A stretch of DNA of 64,000 nt from Gavia stellata (Eukaryota > Chordata > Aves > Gaviiformes > Gaviidae), in NCBI RefSeq assembly GCF_030936135.1, contig NC_082596.1:1960155-2024154 (forward strand). The letters run 5' to 3'. The notes under the pieces were generated by a model. The model made no database searches, had not been told where the DNA came from, and saw only the letters and a list, made by a program, of their open reading frames with translations. Below are positions 47,472-57,000 of this stretch, piece after piece (position 1 is the stretch's first letter; each line of letters starts with the position of its first letter). A program made the translations under genes and the position numbers.

Positions 47472-50400
47472 GTACCAGCCAGCCCTCTCCATGCCTGGGT
47501 ATTGGGGTGACCCCTGTAACTGTCCCCAGTGGTTTGTGGGCATCAAACCCACTGCATGAACTTCCTTCTCTCTTACCTTGCTCTGTCCTGATGTGCAGCC
47601 CCCTGTGGTAAAAGGGAAGAAGAAGAAATCACCCAAGGACAAGGCAAAACCACTGCAGGAAAACATCATCAGCAGGTAACTCCTCAGCTGGATGGAGGGG
47701 CTGATGGTGGCAGCTAGGGAGGAGATGGCATCAGGGTTCACCCCAGTCGTGCATGGGATCGCCATGTCCAACTCTGCTCTCTTTGGGCTGCTTTAATTAT
47801 CAAAAAGGTTTTTTTAATCAGGAAAAACTTGTGTTCCTTCTCTGTCTCCTTTTTGGCCGAGAAGCTCTCTAAAGCAAGAGGCTGCAGAAAGGCAAGGTCT
47901 CCGCTCGAGCCTGCGGGATGGGATCCAAGGAGAGGAAGGAGATGTGTCTGCGTTGGTATGTGGTGGTCTCTGGGCCGAAGAATTAAGGAGCGCTCGTGTG
48001 GTTTGCTCTCAAGAGAGCTGTGAGGATGGTGCTCTACAACTTGTGGTTGTGTGCAAGCCCCTAAAAGGGATCCTTTGAGCATCTGGAATTAAATTAGAGT
48101 GACTAGCCTGAAGCTCAGATGCATGTGGCATTGGGGTTGAACCAGTCACATTTTGGTGTTGAACCAAGAGCGTGAACTGGCACTAATGGGGAGCACCAGG
48201 ACATGGGTGACTCCATCACTTCCCAAGCATGAGGTTGGGGGTGGTCTCATCCTGACAACATCCCGTTCTGAGGCTTTCAGTCTTCACTGCTCTACTTGGA
48301 TGATGCTGGAGAGCATAGATCCTGGCCGAGTTCCCCCCCCACGTTTTGCTTTGCCCACATTAACACATTGTCGTTGTCCTCTTGGCATGTAAAACCAGAA
48401 GAGGTTCTTTTTCTCTTCCCCATGGTGAGTCTCCATCCCTCTTGCAAACAGGATCTGAAATGTCAGCAAACTCTTAGGTGGATGCAAGTGAAGCTGCAGC
48501 CTTGGAAAACCCCCAAGGGTGCCTGCGGTCGGTGTCCTGGTGTTGCTGCCATTCCTGATGCAAGTGCCAGGCATTTGCATGCAGGACTTTCTTTGAAAGG
48601 TGGTGGCTGTCTGCTCCTGAATTTACCAACCTGATTTCTGACAGCAGCTGAAGGATTGTGAATTTGAGAGCAGGCGTATTCCCAGGGAACGAAAGCGTAT
48701 ATTGTCATAACCAACCTATAATTAACTCAGGGTTTTTTTTCCCCCTTAATGAGTTAACCTAGCAGCTTTTCAGCAGCAGCTTTCAAGAAAAATCCCTGTG
48801 TGGTTTTGGCCTCCCTTGAAAGCCTTCAAACGAGAAACTTGGGGAAGTCAGAATTTATAACAAGAGCCTTGATGCTTGGCAAGCGTCAGGTGAAGCTGGG
48901 ATGGGTTTCAGGGTTCTGCATGGTTAGACGTAGCCTTGCATGCCCAGGAGCAGCAGAACCTGGCTTCAGCTTTAAAAACAAGTGTGCAAACAGTGTGATA
49001 ATATCTCTGGTGGCCTCCATGGGTCAGCTCTTAGGGCTCTGTTTGAGACCCCTCTGAGATCACTTTGTTATAGGTCCTGTCCCCATTTTCCCTGTTTTGC
49101 TTTTTCCTTCTGCTTGCCCTTCTCTTCCTTGCCCTCTGTTCACCCATGTTGTATTTTCCACCCTGCTGCTTTGCCCCCCACCTTTCTTTCCCTTTTGCCA
49201 TCTGCTACAAGGGTCATTTAATCTTCTAAGGCCCAAGCTGGCGTGGATGCACGCAAGCTGTCATTTGATGCAGCTTTGTTTTGGAGCCCTCCCATCCCTC
49301 CTGCTGTTCTGGACTGTTGGACACATCTAATGAACAGGTGGTTGAGGAAGGGGTGATCGTTTTCATGTATTTGTTTTATAAAATACCTTTTCAGTGTTGT
49401 TGGAACTAAGACAGGGATTTCCTAACCTCATAAAACCTCAAAGTTCTCATGCTTGGAAAAGCCTGCTGTTTTGGGCTCCTGGTTTCTAGCCAAGGTGGCT
49501 GAGGAAGGGGAAGGTGATGTCAGTGGGACAGGGGTACTGTAGCCTGGCTGGCTGCCATTGCAGGGATTGGGTGATTGCTTGGGGGTGATGCTGCTGTTGG
49601 GGTACCCATGTCAGCTAACCTCTCCCAGACCAACACTGTTAATATCTTTCAGGAGGAGCCTGAATCAATCCTCCACCAAGGGCCATCAGTAGGGCTGAAA
49701 GACTCCTCAAGGTAAGTTGGCCCACTTTCTGAATGCTTTTTGCCCTGATAACTGGAAATCTGTCCTTTCTCTTCTTGCCATGGCGTTGCACAGCCCTGGT
49801 TTTGCCTCCTGTATCACTGAGAAAACCCTGCTGCTGATGCCTTCACTGGGCAGCTTGGCCATTTCCTGGTGTCTTCAGTGACCTTAAAGCTTGCCAAAAC
49901 CATCACAAGTGGAATTTGAGGCCTCATCCTGGGATTTGAGGGTGGCGAGGGAGGCTCCTGGCTCCATCCAACCTCCCCAAGGATGCTTGAGTCAGCAGGG
50001 CACAATTGCTCAGATGCACATACCTACATAAATACGGAGGTAGGCGGTGGGGAAATGCTAGTGGGGACAACCAGCCTCGCAAAGCCTGGGAAAAGGGTGT
50101 TTCTTTTCTTCACCCCATACTAGATCTGGGCAGAGATAGGAAGCTGAATTCATAAAGCTGGCCCTTAGCAGGCTAATCTGCTCTGTCTCTTAGAGGCAGG
50201 GGCTTTCATGTCCGGTGAGAGGCCTCTAATAAGACCTTCTGGGAAAGGAGCCGATCCCAAAAAGTGGCAGGACTTTGCCTTCTGAGTCATGAATCTGCTT
50301 GACTGCTAATGAGATTGGAGGGGCTAAGCGTGTTTTGCCGGGCCGTTTGCCCTAATGAGTTTAGTGGAGATTGTGTAACATGTGTTCTGGCTGTGTGGAA

Positions 50401-53400
50401 AAAGCATCCAGTCCCTAATTTTTTTTTTTGGGGAACTTCTTGTCTCCATCCCAAGCAGGCTCAAAGGCTTTCCGGAGCCCTGGGTCACTCTGATGTCCCA
50501 CAGCCTGGTCATGTAGCATCAGCCTAAATGAACTTTTAGAAAGGGGCCAAAAATCTCACTTTCCCTTGCAGAAACCATGTCTGTGGGATGTTTTGGCTAA
50601 AAGCAGAAATTGCAGCTCTTCTCTGTGCTTATGTGGATGTGCAGGAGAGCCATCACCATCCTCATTGGGAGGAGAAACCTGGCTTCCCAGCTCCTTCCTG
50701 GGTGGCATCAGGGCAGCTGGTCATGCTTTCAAACTGGTCCTGCTGAGGGGTGTCAGGATGGGGGGAAAGGCAGGCAATGGGTCTGACCCATGGGCTACTG
50801 TGAGGGCCTGAGCTCAGCTCCAAGCTTGCCTGGCATGGTCTTGGAGGAATGTAGCTCTGGTTGCTTTTCACCTGCTGGCCCGGATAAGTTGGGTTTTTTG
50901 GTGGTGGTGCTGATCACAAGCTGGGAATGTGATGCTCTGTGGCCTGGTGGGCATCTCACTCAGTTGGGAGGTGGCAATGACCAAGCAGGAACAGCCCCAA
51001 TTTTCCCTGTGGGCAAAGGGACACCATCACTTCAACCCTGTTGAGATGTAGGCTCAACCTACAAGATGTAGGGCTTGGTTTAGGCTGTGCTTGCTACTCC
51101 CTCATTCATCTCTTGCTTTGCTTTTTTGGAACATGAGTAACTTGAAGATGTTCCCAACTCCCTGCCTGGCTTGGAGAAGCCTTGGGAGAAAGTATTTTAT
51201 AGGAGGTTGGTACTTTATAACATTTGCATATCCTACAGAGCTCCCCAACCTCTTTGCTGACCAAGGAAACATTCCTGTGTTCCCCACCCATATTCCTGAC
51301 GGTGGAAGTCACAGATCTGGACGCTTCTGGTCCTGCAGCTTGTTGTGATGATGAGGCTGTGTCCTTCACCATTGTGCCAATGCTCAGGCTCTCTCCTTTA
51401 GAGAGAAGAGCGGGGGAACTGTCCCCACAGTCCCAGGAGATGTGTCCCATCACAAGGTCGCATCTTCCAACGTGTCCACGATGCTCAGCCTGCTGCCATC
51501 TCTGTCCTGCTTTCTGTTGGTGCTGCCAAACTTTGCAAACTTGTCCCCTTCTGTGGGCAGAGTTGTCTCTGGGGACATTTCCTTGGGGTTTCCCTCATTT
51601 CATCTGGAGACCTTGTAGTCCTGCTCCATTTGAGCTTCCTCATCCCATAAGCTGCAACCTGGGGCCATCCTGTTCCTGGGGGCTGGTAACTGCTGCTTTG
51701 GGATATCTCCGTTTGCAGCAGCACCCAGGGTGCTGCCATGCTCGAAGGGAAACAAGGGGATTGTTTTAGGAGCAATCCCCTAATTTTGCATGGAAGAGGC
51801 GGAGGCTGCTGCTCACCAATGTGGTGAGAAGTGGCTTGCCTTTTCTTGTAGGTTGCAGAGCAAACCTTGGAGAGCAGGACCCATGGCAGGACGGTGGCTC
51901 TCAGCAACCAAAGCTGGAGTTGGGGTAGGAAACCCAGGGGGGACTGTCAACCCCTGGACCCAATCCTACATGGGGCACATCCCTTAGCACCTTCTCCAGG
52001 TGCCTGGGCTTTGGTATAATCGCACTCCTTGCCCAGCTTCAACTTTTCTTCCCTTCTGGCTGTTTCCCACAGGTCCCAAAGCCAAGTGATGGTGTTGCTG
52101 GTGGGGCTGCATCCCTTTCTGGAGAGCCTGGGGCTTTGGAGATGGATGTGGGGATCACCACTATGAGGGAGGGTGAGGAGAAGAAGCTGGACCCCCCTGT
52201 CCTACAGCAGCGAGGGGATGCCCGATACCCAAAAAGGAAAGAAGAGAGAGAGAAGAAGCAAGAGTACAGGAAGCAGCAGGAAAAGGGATTGCTGAGAAAA
52301 GGAGGGAGCAAGAAGGATGAATTTGAGGAAAGTCCTGGGGATGTGATGGAGGGCATGGAGGAGGAGGAGGGTGCTGATGGGGGCAGAAATCAGGCAGTGG
52401 GAGAAGGTAGAGCCAAGGGAGGGAGCAGCAGCACCCATGGATGGGGTGATGGGAGGCAAAAGCAGAAGGGGAAAGCAGAGAAGCGCAAGAAGGTGAAAAC
52501 AGAGGGGGTGGAGAAGATGGGGAAGAAGAAAATAAAGAAGGAAAAAATATTGGAAGAGGAGCAAGTGCTGGAGAAGACAGATGAGGAAGGAGAGAAAGGA
52601 GTGGGAGAGGGACTGGAGAGAGATGGGGTGGGAAAGGAAAGTGAAGATGGAAAAGGGGTAAAGGAGGAGGAAGAGGAGGGGGATGAAGGAAGGAGGGAGA
52701 TCCAGAGTGCAGAGATTGGGCAGGAGGAGGATGAGGCAGGGAAGGGAGATGTGCCAGGGAAAGAGAAAAAGCGGAAAATCAAGGAGAAAAAGCCAAAGGA
52801 GGAAACAAAAGAGAAGGGGAAGAAGGGCAAAGAGAAGAGTGAAGGGGAGGAGACCCTGGGGAAAACCCGGAAAAGGAAATCTAAGGAAGAAGGAGAAGAA
52901 AAGAACAACAAAAAGGCTAAAAAGGAGGAGAAAGAGGAAGAAAAGAAGGAAGAGGCAGAGAACAAGTGGAAATGGTAGGTGCCCTGTGTGCCTTTGGCCT
53001 GTGTGCAGGTTTAACACTAATGCAACTGCGGTTTTAATTTTATTTCTTGGGGTAAAACTGTGGAAAATTCTTTACTACTATTTTTAGCTGCTCTGCTGTA
53101 TTTTCTTAAGCCTTGAACTCTGCACTCCTGGCAGGAGGAAGGGGCTGAGAGATAATGGGAGGTCCTGAATATAAAATAGTATTTGTATAACAGTTTTAAT
53201 TCTTTTAACAGTATATACAATATGTATTCCTTCTGAAATGGCTTTGATGCCCAGCCAGGGAAGGGAGCTGCTCGTGGCTGGTGGAAGGAGGTGATTTGCA
53301 CAATCCCCTGTAATAAAACAGCTCCCAGGACAGCAGGACCCATATCAGGGAGTTGTAGAGGATACAAAGGGGCTGCATTTTGCCCTTTCACAGCAGTTTT

Positions 53401-53973
53401 TGGATGACCTAGGCAAGCTTTTTAGCAGCAGAGCATTGGGAAAGGGTGTATGATTGAGGCTGGTGGATGCTGTATTTTTTTGAGGTGCCAGGGAGTGGTG
53501 GCTTTAGCCACTTGGTGTCACTCTCTCCCGGAGCACCCCAATATCTGGGGCAGAGAAGGAGTGTTTAGGGGGCTGGATGCTTTGGAGTCTGTTGCAAACC
53601 TGGGGAGCTGCTAGGGTGTTATCCCAGACAGGGATGCCCATGGGTGCCTGGATGTTTGGGACAGCTCTTGTGGGGCACAGGGTGGCATAAAAAGTGGGAC
53701 GGAGGCGAGAGGCCGATACGTCGTCGCATCAGCTAGATTTGCAGCGGTTTTGCCCCAAAACACGTGCGGGACTACATTTCCCATAAGGCTGCACTGCCTT
53801 GGCACGTGGGGAGTGCCACAACCGGGACTGCTTGGACACAGCGGTGGCTTCTCATGGCGATGCCTCGGGCGCCATCACCACCATGCCCCGGTGGGTAGTG
53901 GGGTGCCAGGGCAGGATGCTCGGGGTGACCTGGGCATCCACCAGCCTCGCTGTCTCTGTGGGTGGTCAGTGGC
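47372..53973 (+). CDS. TOP1MT: TOP1MT long (nuclear-type) N-terminal exon chain
   Basis: Six exons (47372-47471, 47599-47675, 47862-47955, 49653-49711, 51852-51924, 52073-52974) join without a stop and in consistent phase to 1305 nt, about 435 residues. They then enter the TOP1 core acceptor at 55204. The protein is highly charged, Lys/Glu-rich and probably disordered, with NLS-like clusters (KRKSESGK, KGKKKKSPKDKAK, KAEKRKKVK, KTRKRKSK, KKAKKEEK). Nuclear TOP1 has a similar charged N-terminal domain of about 200 residues, which directs it to nucleus and nucleolus, and which the human mitochondrial enzyme lacks. The first exon is not settled. The short exons in the middle (C, D, E) are less certain than A, B and F. 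Confidence 0.62.
47599..47675 (+). CDS. TOP1MT: TOP1MT long-form exon B
   Basis: Acceptor ATGTGCAG, then PPVVKGKKKKSPKDKAKPLQ and ENIIS, donor GTAACT. Entry phase 0 and exit phase 2 match its neighbours. KGKKKKSPKDKAK is NLS-like. Confidence 0.62.
47862..47955 (+). CDS. TOP1MT: TOP1MT long-form exon C (tentative)
   Basis: A pyrimidine tract (CTTCTCTGTCTCCTTTTT) leads to GGCCGAG; then SSLKQEAAERQGLRSSLRDG, IQGEEGDVSAL, donor GTATGT. The phase fits both sides. Confidence 0.5.
49653..49711 (+). CDS. TOP1MT: TOP1MT long-form exon D (tentative)
   Basis: Acceptor ATCTTTCAG, then EEPESILHQGPSVGLKDSS, donor GTAAGT (consensus). Phase 0 in and phase 2 out. Confidence 0.55.
49712..51851 (+). other. 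TOP1MT upstream introns, no element recognised
   Basis: The longer introns of the long form (47956-49652 and 49712-51851) show no transposon, RNA gene or further exon that I can support, only T-rich runs. Confidence 0.5.
51852..51924 (+). CDS. TOP1MT: TOP1MT long-form exon E (tentative)
   Basis: Acceptor TTTTCTTGTAG, then LQSKPWRAGPMAGRWLSATK, AGVG, donor GTAGGA. Proposed because exon D ends in phase 2 while exon F must be entered in phase 0; this 73-nt exon converts one to the other. Confidence 0.45.
52073..52974 (+). CDS. TOP1MT: TOP1MT long-form exon F, Lys/Glu-rich domain
   Basis: A single 902-nt exon (acceptor TTTCCCACAG, donor GTAGGT) starting VPKPSDGVAGGAASLSGEPG and ending EEAENKWKW. 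About 300 residues, with long Lys/Arg and Glu/Asp runs and several NLS-like clusters. The final KWKW plus the next exon's WEEEK reproduces the Trp hinge of nuclear TOP1 (KWKWWEEE), with the intron at the same place. The unspliced frame hits TAG just after KWKW, inside the donor. The coding strand is a long purine tract. Confidence 0.85.
53761..53808 (+). promoter_or_regulatory. internal promoter-like block of TOP1MT
   Basis: CACGTG (53761-53766), ACTACATTTCCCATAAGGC (53771-53789, near-exact ZNF143/SBF-type motif) and a second CACGTG (53803-53808) sit within 48 bp in a CpG-rich stretch (about 53690-54070). Such motifs are common in promoters of mitochondrial and housekeeping genes. The block lies about 165-215 bp upstream of the mitochondrial-type start codon. 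Confidence 0.7.
53854..53898 (+). other. upstream ORF before the mitochondrial start
   Basis: ATG at 53854 opens MAMPRAPSPPCPGG and stops at TAG, in the same frame as the presequence. A second upstream ATG (53883) is in another frame and overlaps the presequence start. They matter only if transcription starts before them. Confidence 0.4.
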
Positions 53974-54071
53974 ATGTACCGGGGTCTTGCCTCCTCGCTG
54001 CTTGGCCGCAGGGTCTGTCAACCCCGGCTCACCCCCATTTGCCTCCGGCCAGGCTCGGGGGGCTGCAGCAG
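53974..54071 (+). CDS. TOP1MT: TOP1MT alternative first exon, mitochondrial presequence
   Basis: ATG (G at -3) opens [20 protein letters not shown] and continues to GSGGCS before the consensus donor CAGCAG/GTGAGT. The 32 residues contain five arginines (3, 12, 13, 18, 25) and no Asp, Glu or Lys, typical of a matrix presequence. Exit phase 2 gives an Arg codon with the next exon and leads into [12 protein letters not shown], as human TOP1MT joins GSGAR to WEKEK. Confidence 0.8.
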
Positions 54072-57000
54072 GTGAGTGCGGGCGATGCTTTGCCGGGATG
54101 GGGGCTCACATGGGTTGGGGAGGAGAGACAGAGCCCTTGCAGCACCCCACTAATCAGCCTTGCAGCTGCCTGCCTCTGAGATGTTTTCAGCCAAGTTTTC
54201 TGTAGCTTGCTGATTTTTCTTTAATATCTTTTTTTTCCTGTGTTTTCCTGGCACAATGCACTGTTTGATGTGATTGATTTATTCCACCCCGCTTCCCGTG
54301 GGGAGGAGAAAGGTCGGAAATACTTCCGGGGCGCCGCTAAGCAAGAAGCATGGGGTTTATTCTTCCCTGGCGTGAAATCTTGCTGTGTTTTCCCAGCAAT
54401 CCTTGTTTTCCCAGAGATGTTGGGGTTAATGTGCAGGTGCCTGGATGGTGCTGAGCTGCAGGGTGCAGATCCTCTGCCTGTCCCATGCACTGTCATCCAA
54501 CAGGCTGCTTCTGCCCCTGATCTGGGTTATCTCTTTTAATGTTATTCCTCTGCTCTTAAGGGTGGGTGTTTTGATTATTTATTTTATTTATTTATTTTAT
54601 TTTTTTAAATCATCATTTCACAGTGAAGGCTTGCAGGGACTTTAAAAATCCTGTTTGGTCTGCAGGGGGGAGAGGTGCTTTAAGGTTTTATTTACCTTAA
54701 GGTCATAGGTATAAGTAGTATGGGGTGGTGGTCTCCTAGCCATAAACATGGTACGGTGTGAGCCCCTCTGGATTATGCACATGAGCCTTTTTTGTGTGCT
54801 TTTTAAAAAAAAAAAAAGCGATGAGGTCTGGGGAGGGAAGTGGGGAATGTTTTAGCCCTTGCAGCCTCTTTGAGAACTGAGCAACCTTTGTGGCTCAGTG
54901 ATGGGGGTCTCTGTCCCTGTCCCTGTGGATTTGGCTGACCCATCCATCCTTTTGCTTTGCCCCTATGTTCCTCCATGTCACTGAACCGAGCATGTCCCCT
55001 TCCCCAAGACACCTTTCCCTGGGTTGCATTGCAGTCTTCCTTGTTTAAAAGCATGGGGAAACTGAGGCAGTAGCAGAGACAACAGGATTTCACCTGAGTT
55101 TTATGGTAACCCTTGCTGCTCACAGAGCATCCTCTAGTGTAACCCTGGGAGAAGGTCCCAGTCCTGGGGGATGCTCTCATGGGCCCCTGTGTATCTGTCC
55201 CAGGTGGGAAGAGGAGAAGAAAGAAGACGGGGTAAAGTGGACACAGCTGGAGCACCGAGGCCCCTACTTCGCCCCCCTCTATGAACCGCTGCCTGATGAT
55301 GTGCAATTTTATTATGACGGTACATCTGCCTTGCGATGGGACCTGGGGCATGTGGAGTTGTCTTCTGCCTGGCCGAAGAGCCTGTATCTTCTCTTGCATG
55401 GGGTGGGGGGGAATATTGCAGACCACAAATTATTAAAGGGACTAAATATCCTATTGGATAAAGCCCGAATCATGGGTTAAAGCTGGAGGGTTTTGTATGT
55501 GGTAGGAATTATGGGGTTACTGGGGAGCTAATGAGCCCCTGATGGTTGCAGAGTGCTTCATGCATCCCTTCCCATGTGGAGCACCCTGAGCAGGGTGAGG
55601 ACTCCTGTCCAGGTGCCTGCAGCTGATTTTAGGGTGCTGTAATGCAACCATGTGTGGATCTGGGACTTGCACCTCTGCTCGCAGCCTCTCCTGGCTGCAG
55701 GACATGCAGTGGTGGGGCTGGACCCTAAGTTTCTCAAGGGGAAGCAATGCATCTTGATGCTGTTGCCTGAAGTCCTTGTGTACCTCTTATGAAGATGGAC
55801 TGGAGGAAAAACCCAATTTTTTTCTCATTGAGATTGGTTTTGGGTTTGAGCTTTAAGTCAGATCATGCATGGTTTCCCCACAGGCTGGGAAAATGTGATT
55901 TTTGCTTTTGAGAGATGCAGTTTGCCTGTCCCATGGCCTCAGTGATTGACATATCACTTGCCCTCCAAGATGTTGCAGGGTTTGGCTGGGCTGCTCTGAG
56001 CTCCTGGTCATGGCTCCTGATGTTGTCCCCAGGGCCACCACGCATCAACTTACAGCAACTCACTGCATCAATGAGGGGCTGAGAGACTGGTAGGATAGAT
56101 CCAAGTCCCTGCTGTCCTCCTTGGTTTCCCACCATGACTGCTGGGCTGTCTGTTCCCCACTCTCAGCTTCACCCCTGAACTGTTTTCTGATAGATCAAGG
56201 GAAGGAGGCAACAAGGACATTGGGGCTTGACCAAGGGATGCTGGAGATGGGAGGGGACCACAGTCCCATGGGGTCTTGGTCCTCCTCAGCCCCCTCACTG
56301 GGGCTTCCTCTACCTTGTGGGTGTTTTAGAGTAGAAAAAAAGGCCAATTTGGAAATGAGGTGTCTGGCAATGCTGTCACCAGAGGGCACTGCTGGGACAC
56401 TGATGGGGCTGTTGGAGACTTTTTTGGCTCTATGAGGAGGAGCCCTGGTAGCTGTGTGTAGTCCTGCATAGTGTTTGGACCTTCTCTGTGGCCTCTGAAC
56501 TGTTGGAGACCCATGTGTGTGTTGTGTGCATCTGGGCTGGTGTCTTTGGCCTGGGATCTTGGGTAACTTTAGCTTGTTTCCTAAAAGGTGTCATCATTCC
56601 TGGATGAAAAAGTGTTTGTGGACAGGCAACAAACCCAAGTAGGAAGAGACCATAGCTGAGCTGGTGTATGTAGGTTGTCCTGGGGCTGCTATAAGGCTGT
56701 AACCCACCATGCCCTGTGGTTCAGGTGGAGGTCAGGAACCCAAAAAAAGAGTGTTTGGTGCAGGTAGGGTTGAACTGTCCCTTGGACCTCTGCAGGGTGC
56801 TTTTCCTGCAGCTTGCCTAGAAAAGCTATTTCAAAGTATTGGTTTCTTAGGAAGAGCCAAGGTGTTCCTTGGATGCACTAGGCTTGATTGCTCTAGCCAA
56901 AGAGCCCAGGAGAGGACAGTGGCTTTGCCACATCCAAGAAATGATTCAAGATTCACTGGACAACCATGAGAGGCTCTTGCATCTGTATCTGTTGCACAGA

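Noticed and set aside
52975-52978. Stop codon after KWKW suggesting a separate gene ending in exon F
   Set aside because: The TAG lies inside the GTAGGT donor, and splicing restores the TOP1 hinge KWKWWEEE exactly.
52202-53017. Long Leu/Phe/Ser-rich open frames on the minus strand, over 190 and 270 residues
   Set aside because: They are antisense shadows of the purine-rich exon F; C/T-rich sequence rarely forms stop codons in these frames.
53799-54179. Alternative presequence frame starting MPRWVVGCQGRML, also acid-free
   Set aside because: It reaches the donor at 54071 in phase 0, which does not join WEEEKKED. The MYRGLASS frame joins in the required phase 2.
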